From contig NZ_JAFRGN010000066.1 of assembly GCF_017433805.1 (NCBI RefSeq), positions 1 through 60,216 of the forward strand: a DNA stretch of 60,216 nucleotides, read 5' to 3'. Both the position numbers and the translations under genes were made by a program. Positions 1 through 6,965 of this stretch are shown here, piece after piece. The notes beneath the pieces are model-generated. The model did not search any database and was not told where the DNA came from. It saw nothing but the letters and a program-made list of their open reading frames with translations. This DNA comes from Butyrivibrio sp. (lineage in GTDB: Bacteria > Bacillota > Clostridia > Lachnospirales > Lachnospiraceae). The stretch's first letter is position 1, and each line of letters begins with the position of its first letter.

Positions 1-2
1 AT

Positions 3-76
3 AGGCGGAAGTAGTGGTTTTGTTTTGGTGTGGTAACTTAAACAATACTCCTTTTAGGAGTCACTATCTACCGCCT
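3..76. repeat. Imperfect inverted repeat with inner hairpin at left edge
   Basis: The arm at 4-16 (GGCGGAAGTAGTG) pairs imperfectly with the arm at 62-75 (CACTATCTACCGCC), and the ends AGGCGG/CCGCCT match exactly. A second small hairpin, ACTCC-tttta-GGAGT, lies inside at 47-61. There is no coding signal. It could be a structured 3' end of a gene to the left of the window or the edge of a small non-autonomous element. The window boundary prevents a decision. Confidence 0.4.
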
Positions 77-85
77 TTCTAAAAG

Positions 86-126
86 TAAAAATGCTGCGCC
101 ACAGCCTTGGCAGGCCGTCGCGCAGC
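86..126 (-). terminator. Rho-independent terminator of the NTase-GNAT gene
   Basis: GCTGCGC (93-99) pairs with GCGCAGC (120-126), and the loop side can also pair internally (GCC/GGC). Read on the minus strand the stem is followed by ATTTTTACTTTT. It lies just downstream of the minus-strand gene that stops at 152. Confidence 0.7.
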
Positions 127-151
127 GACTTAGTTCAACTGTAACATAATC

Positions 152-931
152 CTATATCTCTATCATTTTTCTTATCCCATTAGATATTACTTCAAATCCA
201 AGTTTCTGATAAAAGCCTTCCTTCCCTTTGGCAGAAACACCACCAATAGTGGTAAATTCCCCTGTTGAAGAATTCTTTACAGCATAGTCAACAAGATAGT
301 TAACTATCTTGGTTCCTATACCCATACCTTGGTATTCCGGCAAAACCACTATTTCCTGCAGATACCAATACATCGCGCCATCGCCAACAAGCCTTCCCAT
401 TCCTATAAGTTCTCCGTCTTTCAAAACAGAGATATTTATAAGACCATTAGTGAGTGCCTTTCTTGCATGCTCCACGGGAATATCTGCAAAACCTGTAGTA
501 GCCCTAAGCCTCACAAAATCTTCCGGTTTCAAAACATTCTCAACAAGTTCGAACTTCTTGCCAATATATTCCTTGATCAATGCAATATCTTTTTTGTCCT
601 TGTCTCGCCCAAGTTCCTGTTTCATCAGGATTAGGCCTTTGATAGAAATTACCGGAACGTTATCAACCATACCAATTGTATCTTTGATCCAGTTCTTAAA
701 TACCTCTATGTTTTCACCGATTTCAAACTTCCTATTACCGCTTTCTGTTAAAGAAAACGAGTAGCCATCTGCCGCAAGTTGATCTGCCATCTTTGACGTG
801 CATCCCATATCTATATCATGAGTTTGCTCTCGGATTCCGTACAGAACCATGGCGCTTCCTGTTATTATCCAGTATTCATCGCGGCTATATTGAAAATCAT
901 CCAGTATACTTATGATCTCTTGTTTGTTCAT
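152..931 (-). CDS. Nucleotidyltransferase-like / GNAT acetyltransferase fusion
   Basis: 259 residues. The N-terminal part (about 1-130) has a nucleotidyltransferase-fold signature: Gly25-Ser26 followed by Asp39-x-Asp41 in THDIDMG, as in antibiotic-modifying and MNT/AbiEii-type enzymes. The C-terminal part (about 140-259) is a GNAT acetyltransferase with the acetyl-CoA loop in VVLPEYQGMGIGTKIV and a final FYQKLGF segment typical of the fold. The start has a plausible AAAGGTGAG binding site. It is monocistronic with its own terminator. Family knowledge suggests small-molecule modification (drug, amine or nucleotide), but the substrate cannot be read from the sequence. The order nucleotidyltransferase then acetyltransferase in one chain is uncommon. 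Confidence 0.75.
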   Translation of the reverse strand: MNKQEIISILDDFQYSRDEYWIITGSAMVLYGIREQTHDIDMGCTSKMADQLAADGYSFSLTESGNRKFEIGENIEVFKNWIKDTIGMVDNVPVISIKGLILMKQELGRDKDKKDIALIKEYIGKKFELVENVLKPEDFVRLRATTGFADIPVEHARKALTNGLINISVLKDGELIGMGRLVGDGAMYWYLQEIVVLPEYQGMGIGTKIVNYLVDYAVKNSSTGEFTTIGGVSAKGKEGFYQKLGFEVISNGIRKMIEI

Positions 932-1024
932 ACTCTCACCTTTATTCCCAAAGCAACTATTTATTCCTTTTACTGCATATCATCCTTAAATAATTTTGGC
1001 ATATCATTAAAATATGTGTGGCTG

Positions 1025-1312
1025 TTACCAATAAAAAGCGTTCTCATCATCCTGACTTCTCCCATATATTTTTCCTGTAGCCGGATCAATATGACTATCA
1101 TGAATATCTTTTATTTTCGCTATCATTCTTACCTGCGCATACTTATCTGAATATTCCTCCACCAACAAATACCCCAGGTAATATATGTCTTCAAGTTCAA
1201 TATTCAATTCTTCAATATATTCTCGTTTGTCATTTGAAAATGCTATTCCATAGACCTGTTTTACCGGTAACTGCTCCGGAAGCAAGTCCTTAAACCACGT
1301 GAGTAAACACAA
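1025..1312 (-). pseudogene. Nudix hydrolase remnant with internal deletion
   Basis: The reading frame opens only with TTG directly after the stop of the chromate transporter gene. Its N-terminus (LPVKQVYGIAFSNDK) resembles the first strand of a Lachnospiraceae Nudix family that I recall. It then jumps straight into REYIEELNI, the second half of a Nudix box (GX5EX7REUXEEXGU). It continues as a normal Nudix C-terminal sheet (YLGYLLVEE, YAQVRMIAKI, GKIYGR) before a premature end. The Gly-x5-Glu half of the catalytic box, roughly 35-40 residues, is missing, so the product should be inactive. I read it as a decayed gene; a short functional protein is possible but unlikely. Confidence 0.55.
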
Positions 1313-1873
1313 TTAAATACCGTAAACAATTAAACCAGCTATTGCGGCTGTAATGATCAGGATGATTGGCGACATTTTCTTTTTGAATAACGCATGATAT
1401 CCAAAAAACACCGCAGCCAGCACTATTGTGAGCATTGTCGGGAGTATATCTTTCTCTGATATGATAGGCGATATACAGTTTTTGCCGACCATGCTCACTC
1501 CCATAGCCAGGATAATGCCGATAATGCAAGGTTTTATTCCATTAAACGCCGCTTTGATCCGCTTTTTACCAGCTAATCCGTTTATAAGAGTTACCAGAAG
1601 TATTATGAAAAGAAAAGCTGGAGAAACTACAGCAAGTGTCGCCAGAATTCCGCCTAAAACGCCAGCTTTATTGCATCCAACGTAAGTAGCAAGGTTTACC
1701 ATTATTGGTCCTGGTGTACTCTCGCTGATGGCAATCATGTCCACGAGCGCATCTTCGTCCATCCAGCCATAATGCAGAACTACATCCCTGATCAGAGGGA
1801 TTGCACCGTAGGCACCACCAAATGAGAACATTCCCACCTTTAAAAAACCAATAAGCAAATCCAGATATATCAT
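1313..1873 (-). CDS. Chromate transporter, half-size subunit (second gene of pair)
   Basis: 186 residues, strongly hydrophobic, from the CHR (chromate ion transporter) family in its short, single-domain form. Family signatures visible are FSFGGAYGAIPLI near the N-terminus and ESTPGPIMVNLATYVG in the middle, followed by several membrane segments. The ATG overlaps the stop of the upstream partner by four bases (ATGA), so the two halves are translationally coupled and probably form a heterodimer equivalent to a full-length ChrA. Proposed roles in the family are chromate or other oxyanion movement; the physiological substrate in gut anaerobes is not established. The gene is followed immediately by a broken Nudix gene. 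Confidence 0.88.
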   Translation of the reverse strand: MIYLDLLIGFLKVGMFSFGGAYGAIPLIRDVVLHYGWMDEDALVDMIAISESTPGPIMVNLATYVGCNKAGVLGGILATLAVVSPAFLFIILLVTLINGLAGKKRIKAAFNGIKPCIIGIILAMGVSMVGKNCISPIISEKDILPTMLTIVLAAVFFGYHALFKKKMSPIILIITAAIAGLIVYGI

Positions 1874-2442
1874 TTATCAGCACCACCTTTCACAGCTGAC
1901 ATCTCTGATACTCCGGATATAATCATACCGGCAATTGCCGCGATCACAAGCAGCAATATTGATGAAATGCCCAGATTAATAATATTGTTAAGAAGCATTA
2001 TCACGAAAGAACAGCCAAGAATAATGCAGGGTATGGTCTTCTTTTTCATCTTTTTGATCATTCCGATCGCAGCATCAAGAATCAGTATTCCCACTGCAAT
2101 TCTAATTCCCTTAAATCCACTTACAATACCCTGAATCTCGAGGAAATTCTCCAGGAACTTGGAGATCAGATAAATAATTATAAACGAAGGCGTTACAACT
2201 CCCAGTGTAGCTGCCACAGCACCAGCGATACCTTTTTGCTTGTATCCGATGTAAGTAGCACAGTTTATAGCTATCGGTCCTGGAGTAGACTCAGCGACGA
2301 CAGTAATCTTCATCATCTGCTCATGAGTTATCCATCTCTTCTGCTCTACGCAAATGCTCTCTATAAGTGATATCATGGCGTATCCGCCACCAAATGTAAA
2401 AAGACCTATTTTAGCAAAGGTCAGAAACAACGTAATAATCAT
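1870..2442 (-). CDS. Chromate transporter, half-size subunit (first gene of pair)
   Basis: 190 residues; short-chain CHR family. It carries FTFGGGYAMISLI at the N-terminus and ESTPGPIAINCATYIG in the middle, the same signatures as its partner downstream, with about five or six hydrophobic segments. It is first in a two-gene operon with a four-base overlap. The upstream Shine-Dalgarno (AAGGAA) is weak and somewhat distant. The pair presumably descends from an ancient duplication, since CHR proteins exist either as two half genes or as one fused gene. Confidence 0.88.
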   Translation of the reverse strand: MIITLFLTFAKIGLFTFGGGYAMISLIESICVEQKRWITHEQMMKITVVAESTPGPIAINCATYIGYKQKGIAGAVAATLGVVTPSFIIIYLISKFLENFLEIQGIVSGFKGIRIAVGILILDAAIGMIKKMKKKTIPCIILGCSFVIMLLNNIINLGISSILLLVIAAIAGMIISGVSEMSAVKGGADK

Positions 2443-2516
2443 TATTTGTAATATTCCTTAGTTTAAAAAATTATCCCATCTCCTCACGATCCCTGCGACT
2501 GCCTGTGTTTAGCAGA

Positions 2517-2972
2517 TTAGCGCAACTTCTCAAATCGCGGACCTTCTTCGCCCATTGTACCATTTGGCTGAAATCCGCATTTTTCAAGGATTCTCTGCGA
2601 TGCTTTATTATCAGGGTCAGTTTCTGCCTCAACACGTTTGATTCCAGGCTGCTCTAACGCCCAATTCACAGCCATTTCTACAGCTTCAGTAGCATAACCA
2701 TTTCCTTGAAATTCTTCATTTATGCCATAGCCAATTTCTACTGAGCCATCAGCTCCAAATCCCTTAAAGCACAGATCTCCTATATGCGTTCCGTCTTTTT
2801 TCTCGATCATCCACATCGCATACCACGCCCACTGATCAGGATAATCAATGCATCCCTGTAGCATTTCCTTATAGGCCTTTTTCATTTCCTCATCTGTCTC
2901 TTTTGCAATGTGAGCTTCCATCTCCTCACGAGAAGCAATGTGTATCTTCAAGCGATTTGTCTCGAATATCAT
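2517..2972 (-). CDS. GNAT family N-acetyltransferase (RimJ/RimL-like)
   Basis: 151 residues from the chosen start. The ATG at 2972 is preceded by GGGGAG at good spacing, which is better than the ATG nine codons upstream. The N-terminus (ETNRLKIHIAS) and the middle (IGYGINEEFQGNGYATEAV) match the RimJ/RimL type of GNAT, with the acetyl-CoA binding Q-G-N-G-Y-A loop. EAETDPDNKASQRILEKCGF is the usual C-terminal motif. It probably acetylates an N-terminal amine of a protein or a small molecule; the substrate is unknown. It is monocistronic. Confidence 0.85.
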   Translation of the reverse strand: MIFETNRLKIHIASREEMEAHIAKETDEEMKKAYKEMLQGCIDYPDQWAWYAMWMIEKKDGTHIGDLCFKGFGADGSVEIGYGINEEFQGNGYATEAVEMAVNWALEQPGIKRVEAETDPDNKASQRILEKCGFQPNGTMGEEGPRFEKLR

Positions 2973-3011
2973 AAAAAAACTCCCCCTATCTATCAGCATT
3001 CTTAGAATAAC

Positions 3012-3046
3012 ACAAAAAAGATCCAGAACACACTCTGGATCTTTTC
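3012..3046 (-). terminator. Terminator of the 107-residue paralogue gene
   Basis: AAAGATCCAGA pairs with TCTGGATCTTT around a short loop. On the minus strand it is followed by TTTTTTGTG. It lies between the stop of the gene at 3061 and the next gene. Confidence 0.85.
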
Positions 3047-3060
3047 TAAAGCTTATATCT

Positions 3061-3384
3061 TTATTGTTGAGCCTCTTCTTTCTTGATCTCTTCCTGCAGG
3101 AATGCCTTAACCTTAGGATTCTTCATGACTTTGATAGCTTCAATGGCACATTGGTATATCATTGCCATCTGCCTTGAAGCCGGTTCATTGAGATCACATT
3201 TTCTGTAAACCATCTCGAAATGCTTGATTGCCTGGTCTGCCACGCTGGAAGTTATGGTCATTCCATTGCAGTAGAGTGTTCCAGTCTCCGAATCAAACCT
3301 TGATTCCTCATATTTGGTCTGCGCAAACTGCCCTGCTCCCATCGAAGCTGCCAATTGATTAATTAAATCAGATCTATCTGCCAT
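3061..3384 (-). CDS. Uncharacterised ~100-residue protein, paralogue A
   Basis: 107 residues, soluble and mostly helical by composition; no family recognised. The start has a strong AGGAGG site. The protein opens with MADRSDLINQLAASMGAG and contains YEESRFDSETGTLYCNG, then a helical C-terminal half ending in charged residues (KKEEAQQ). A second copy (34131-34418) shares the opening, the ESRFD-ETGTLYC core, the K-CD-N-PASR segment and the overall length. The ETGTLYCNG stretch looks like a beta hairpin. Neither neighbour suggests a pathway. Cys is present singly in the core of both copies. Confidence 0.8.
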   Translation of the reverse strand: MADRSDLINQLAASMGAGQFAQTKYEESRFDSETGTLYCNGMTITSSVADQAIKHFEMVYRKCDLNEPASRQMAMIYQCAIEAIKVMKNPKVKAFLQEEIKKEEAQQ

Positions 3385-3475
3385 TTGAACCCTCCTAAAT
3401 AATTACCATTTCACATATACCATTCTATATGTTGATAATTAATTCATGATTAAATGACGATAAAATGTATATGAA

Positions 3476-3691
3476 TTAATAGCTCTTCTCTATCTCTTCA
3501 CTGATTCCATACTGTTCCTTGAATTCAGCCAGATCCGCAGAGTCACGAATGAGCATTACTTCCTCAAATTCTCCTGTGCGTAAGTCTTTAAAGCCAGCAA
3601 CCTGTTCACCAGTGCAGATACTGGCTCTGATCATCGGCTTCTTGGCCTCAGGATTGTATGAATATGACGGCTTCTTTTTTCTAAAAAACAT
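3476..3691 (-). CDS. Small conserved hypothetical protein (71 aa)
   Basis: 71 residues. The N-terminus is basic (MFFRKKKP), then comes a compact domain with PMIRASICTGEQVAGFKD, EEVMLIRDSADL and FKEQYGI. I recall similar short proteins in Lachnospiraceae but no assigned function. The gene begins two bases after the stop of the HD-domain gene, so the two are cotranscribed and probably translationally coupled. A role accessory to the HD phosphohydrolase is an inference from position only. Confidence 0.75.
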   Translation of the reverse strand: MFFRKKKPSYSYNPEAKKPMIRASICTGEQVAGFKDLRTGEFEEVMLIRDSADLAEFKEQYGISEEIEKSY

Positions 3692-3693
3692 AC

Positions 3694-4470
3694 TCAGCCT
3701 CCTACAACTGAATAATAGTCCTCCAGTTCTTTTCTTGTTTCCACCAAAGCCCTCTGTGTGCTGGCATTCTGTGAAGGAAAGGCCATCATCTTGTAGATAT
3801 AGCCCTGTTCCTTGGCAAGCTCCCAGCTCTTAGGATAGACAAGCTCAAAACAAAGTGCCAAATGGCCGATCAGGTGCTCTGCCGGTGAATCCATGACATC
3901 TCTGTTAACCGCGCGGTGCTCTCTCACCTGCTCCATGACTTTCTCTGAAACGCCAGACGTCATAAGCACATCCTCAGTTACATTATAAATCTCCTCCATG
4001 GGAGTCTCCACATTAACTCTCAGGATATCAACCTTATCCGCATCTCTTAGAATATTGCAAAAGACAAGGGTTTTCCCTGTTACTGAACTATCAATCCTGT
4101 ACTTATTGTGCTGTCTTATAACTATCTCCATCATCTCGTCAAAAGACCTATCGGAGTAATACTCCTCTGCGAGCATATCTTCTTTAAAAAGAAGATCCGC
4201 GCCAAACTCTGCATGATCAACGGATTCAGAGTCAATGAAGGTGTTATATCTTTTAACCTGTTCAAATCTGCCGATATCATGTAGCATTCCTGAAAGCCAT
4301 GCAAACTCTACTTCATCCTCAGAAAGACCTATCGACTTTGCAATTTGCTCGCAATTGTCTGCAACTCTGTATGTATGCGCAATTTTGAGCGCAATCTTAG
4401 GATCATTTGCATCGTACCTACGGGTGTAGGCTGCAAATGTTTCTCTTATATTCTTTCTATCTATCTTCAT
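3694..4470 (-). CDS. HD-domain phosphohydrolase
   Basis: 258 residues. The metal-binding HD signature is visible as WLSGMLHDIGRFEQV, preceded by an upstream His in KIAHTYRVADN and followed by VDHAEFGADLL, IVIRQHNKYR and DADKVDILR, which together give the H...HD...D set of the superfamily. These enzymes hydrolyse phosphate esters of nucleotides or other metabolites in the cytoplasm; the exact substrate is unknown. It is first gene of a two-gene operon. The start has AGGAGAAACC upstream. The region ahead of it holds an unusual 10-bp-phased TATAA array (4483-4588), which is likely part of its promoter or regulatory region. Confidence 0.85.
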   Translation of the reverse strand: MKIDRKNIRETFAAYTRRYDANDPKIALKIAHTYRVADNCEQIAKSIGLSEDEVEFAWLSGMLHDIGRFEQVKRYNTFIDSESVDHAEFGADLLFKEDMLAEEYYSDRSFDEMMEIVIRQHNKYRIDSSVTGKTLVFCNILRDADKVDILRVNVETPMEEIYNVTEDVLMTSGVSEKVMEQVREHRAVNRDVMDSPAEHLIGHLALCFELVYPKSWELAKEQGYIYKMMAFPSQNASTQRALVETRKELEDYYSVVGG

Positions 4471-4482
4471 GGTTTCTCCTAA

Positions 4483-4588
4483 ATATAATTCATGCTCATA
4501 AAATATAATACGATATAATTCGAACCATTTTAATATAAAGTACTATAATCCACTATAATTCACTATAAAGTTCTATAAACTTCTATAA
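4483..4588. repeat. 10-bp-phased TATAA array upstream of HD gene
   Basis: The hexamer ATATAA or CTATAA recurs at exact 10-bp steps: 4483, 4503, 4513, 4533, 4543, 4553, 4563, 4573 and 4583, with only the 4493 and 4523 slots empty. The best stretch is five consecutive units of the type nnCTATAAnn. On the minus strand this reads as repeated TTATAG just upstream of the HD-gene start. The period is close to one helical turn, so every copy faces the same side of the DNA. Function is unknown; it could be phased binding sites, curved DNA or stacked -10 elements. Confidence 0.75.
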
Positions 4589-4717
4589 AAATAAATTGTC
4601 AGTATATTGGTAATATTGTTTGACTTTCACATACGATAGGTGTAACATAATATCTGGTTTAAGGTTGTGCTAAACGTGTAAAACTGGTTTTTCCTTTTTT
4701 TACGGGTAATGTGCACG

Positions 4718-4748
4718 AAAAGAAGCGGAGGAGTCCGCTTCTTTTTTT
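4718..4748. terminator. Bidirectional terminator
   Basis: AAGAAGCGGA pairs with TCCGCTTCTT around GGAG, with a T-run on the plus strand and TTCTTTTCG on the minus strand. It follows the stop of the minus-strand esterase gene (4753). Confidence 0.8.
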
Positions 4749-4752
4749 GTCT

Positions 4753-5829
4753 TTATTTCTGTTTATCGTACGCTATCTGCTTAAACAAGTTGTACAATCC
4801 GCTCTTTATCGCATTATTATCATGGTCTGCACCAGTTATCTCGTACCAGATATGGTCTGTTCCGTTGGCTGTGAGAAGTTCGTGATAAGACTTAGGATAA
4901 GTTCCGACTACAGAATCTCTTGATCCGCAGCATATGATGAATACATTAGGTGCAACAGCGTCAGCTGCGATCTTCATCTCGCTCTCTTCTATCTGGCCTG
5001 GATGTGACATGAACTTGTCCTTGGTAGGCACAACGCCAGGGGCTGCTGATATTGCGCATACATAGCCAAAGAGCTCAGGTCTCTGAAGTGTGATGTAGAT
5101 TGTCTCACGTCCACCCATTGAAAAACCCGCAAGATAGGTATTCTCTCTGCCTGTAAGAACTGAGTACTCACCCTCGATATAAGGCATGAGATCATTCACC
5201 AGGTCATTGATGAAATTGTCGTAAGGAATGCAGGCCTCGGCATCAAATCCTGGCTTCTGAGAAGGATCTGTAGCTGCGTACATGTTAGGACACACAACGA
5301 TAGTCTCCTCAATAAGGCCGTCAGCTACCATATTTCCTACTATTTCCTTGATCTTGTTGTTGTCATCTCCTGACATGGAATACTCATCACCAAAGATTCC
5401 ATGAAGCAGATACAAGACTGGATACTTCTTATCTGTACTATAATCTGCTGGAAGAAGGATCGTATAGCCTCTCTCCATGCCACAGGTCTCTGAAAAATAG
5501 GTTCCGTGAATAAATTCCCCGTAGTTTACATCTCCCCTGGTTGCTGTGAAAGTCACAGGACAACGCTCTTCTATCTCATTATTTAGTACAAACTCCTCTG
5601 TTTCCTCTTTTATTTCAGCTGTAGAGGCCGCTCCTGCGCTATTATCCTCTGTTGCGATTCCTGAGGCGAACATATCCTTATCTCCTGTGCTAACATCCTC
5701 TGTCGCCGTAACTTCCACACTCATATCTTCTGTTACCATACCTTCTACCTCCAAATTTTTTGTTCCGCATGCGCTCAGCATCATCGATGCCATAAGCGCC
5801 ATAGAAACTATAACTTTTCCTTTTTTCAT
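4753..5829 (-). CDS. Lipoprotein alpha/beta-hydrolase esterase (CE1/feruloyl-esterase-like)
   Basis: 358 residues. It has a signal peptide with lipobox LSAC (Cys21), so it is anchored outside the membrane. A Thr/Glu/Ser-rich linker follows to about residue 90, then an esterase D/CE1-type domain. The oxyanion strand is YPVLYLLHGIFGDEY, the nucleophile Ser237 sits in GFSMGG, and the likely acid and base are Asp305 (GSRDS) and His336 (GADHD). CE1 enzymes release ferulate or acetate from arabinoxylan, which fits the nearby arabinofuranosidase locus, but other acyl esters are possible. It is monocistronic, with a terminator downstream. Confidence 0.83.
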   Translation of the reverse strand: MKKGKVIVSMALMASMMLSACGTKNLEVEGMVTEDMSVEVTATEDVSTGDKDMFASGIATEDNSAGAASTAEIKEETEEFVLNNEIEERCPVTFTATRGDVNYGEFIHGTYFSETCGMERGYTILLPADYSTDKKYPVLYLLHGIFGDEYSMSGDDNNKIKEIVGNMVADGLIEETIVVCPNMYAATDPSQKPGFDAEACIPYDNFINDLVNDLMPYIEGEYSVLTGRENTYLAGFSMGGRETIYITLQRPELFGYVCAISAAPGVVPTKDKFMSHPGQIEESEMKIAADAVAPNVFIICCGSRDSVVGTYPKSYHELLTANGTDHIWYEITGADHDNNAIKSGLYNLFKQIAYDKQK

Positions 5830-5886
5830 ATGTCTTTTCCCCTATTAAAACGCTCTTTCCTACGATGACAACAGTATATAACAGCA

Positions 5887-5926
5887 AAAAAGCTGTTCAC
5901 TACCGACAAATGGTTGTGAACAGCTT
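5887..5926 (-). terminator. Terminator of a vanished gene
   Basis: AAGCTGTTCAC pairs exactly with GTGAACAGCTT; on the minus strand the stem ends in CTTTTTTGC. It lies upstream of the esterase gene, so it does not serve any intact gene. It directly follows the coding remnant at 5950-6030. Confidence 0.7.
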
Positions 5927-5949
5927 AGATATTGCTTTTTCTATATTTT

Positions 5950-6030
5950 TTACCAGTCTGAACCCCAGTCTGTGTTGCCTGAATCCCAGTTATCTGAATC
6001 TCCAGAATAGGATTCACCGGAATAAGAATT
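5950..6030 (-). pseudogene. Remnant C-terminus of a lost Ser/Gly/Asp/Trp-rich protein
   Basis: A 26-codon open stretch ends in TAA and reads with strong low-complexity bias: NSYSGESYSGDSDNW, then repeats of the type DSGNTDWGSDW. It has no start codon and an in-frame stop immediately upstream, but a good terminator follows at normal distance. Such Ser/Gly/Asp/Trp tails are common at the ends of Gram-positive secreted or membrane proteins. I infer that the body of the gene was deleted and replaced by the promoter of the amino acid ABC operon. Beyond this remnant, its terminator and that promoter, I see nothing else in 5830-6180. Confidence 0.45.
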
Positions 6031-6075
6031 TTAACTGCATTTTGAAAAAAATTTAGAGCGATTTTAATTTTTTAC

Positions 6076-6104
6076 TTGATAAATATTAATTTCGCTGTTA
6101 TATT
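6076..6104 (+). promoter_or_regulatory. Promoter of amino acid ABC operon
   Basis: TTGATA at 6076-6081 and TATATT at 6099-6104 are separated by exactly 17 bp. The predicted start near 6111 falls at the edge of the ArgR-like boxes. Confidence 0.6.
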
Positions 6105-6116
6105 ATACATAAAAGT

Positions 6117-6150
6117 TGCATATTTATTCATTAATTGCATAAAATATTCA
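6117..6150 (+). promoter_or_regulatory. Tandem ArgR-like operator boxes
   Basis: Box 1 (6117-6130) TGCATATTTATTCA differs by one base from the ARG-box core TGAATwwwwATTCA. Box 2 (6136-6150) TGCATAAAATATTCA is the same with one extra A/T base in the centre. The two boxes are about two helical turns apart, as in known ArgR operators, and cover the predicted transcription start. Arginine-dependent repression of the transporter is the natural inference. Confidence 0.6.
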
Positions 6151-6180
6151 TTTACCAATAATTTATTTTAGGAGGCTATT

Positions 6181-6954
6181 ATGAAAAAGAAAATTATATC
6201 TGTTGTACTTGCATCTCTTTTAACTGTTGCAGCACTTGCTGGCTGCGGAAACTCAACTGCAGCTCCTGCAGAAACTGCTAGCACAGGTGAGACACTTGTT
6301 GTTGGAACAAACGCTGCTTTCCCACCATTCGAGTATGTTGGTGATGATGGACAGCCAGATGGCTTCGATATGGCTCTTATCAAGGCAATCGGCGCTAAGA
6401 TCGGTATGGAAGTTCAGATTCAGGATATGGAGTTTGATTCACTTGTATCTTCTATCGGCAGCAAGATCGACGTTGCTATCGCTGGAATGACAGTTACAGA
6501 AGAGAGACAGAAGACTGTAGATTTCTCAGAGTCATATTACGAGGCTGTTCAGGCTGTTGTAGTTCCTAAGGGCTCTGCTATCGCAGCTGCTGATGACCTC
6601 AAGAATCTCAATATCGGTGTTCAGCTTGGAACAACTGGAGAATTTATTGCAGATGAAATTGAAGGTGCGAACGTTTCAGCGTACAATAAAGCTATAGATG
6701 CTGTTAACGATCTTATCAACGGACGTGTTGACTGCGTTATCGTAGATAAGAATCCTGCTGAGGTTTTTGGAGCACAGTACTCTGATAAGGTTGACGTATT
6801 ACCTGGTACATCTTTTGACTTCGAGCCAGAGTTCTACGCAATCGCACTTCCTAAGGGAAATACAGACCTTGCTAACAAGATCAACGCAGCAATTCAGGAA
6901 TTAAAGGCTGACGGAACTTATGATAGTCTCGTTAAGCAGTACATTGAGGAGTAA
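6181..6954 (+). CDS. Amino acid ABC transporter substrate-binding lipoprotein
   Basis: 257 residues. Signal peptide with lipobox LAGC, then a family 3 solute-binding domain (SBP_bac_3): VVGTNAAFPPFEY, PDGFDMALIKAI, DVAIAGMTVTEERQKTVDFS and the later GTTGEFIADE and ADGTYDSLVKQY motifs. The Arg in TVTEERQKTVDFS is the residue that usually clamps the alpha-carboxylate. First gene of a three-gene polar amino acid importer with a strong AGGAGG site at the start. The ArgR-like boxes upstream suggest arginine or another basic amino acid, but ligand specificity cannot be read directly. Confidence 0.92.
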   Translation: MKKKIISVVLASLLTVAALAGCGNSTAAPAETASTGETLVVGTNAAFPPFEYVGDDGQPDGFDMALIKAIGAKIGMEVQIQDMEFDSLVSSIGSKIDVAIAGMTVTEERQKTVDFSESYYEAVQAVVVPKGSAIAAADDLKNLNIGVQLGTTGEFIADEIEGANVSAYNKAIDAVNDLINGRVDCVIVDKNPAEVFGAQYSDKVDVLPGTSFDFEPEFYAIALPKGNTDLANKINAAIQELKADGTYDSLVKQYIEE

Positions 6955-6965
6955 TAACAAACAAA

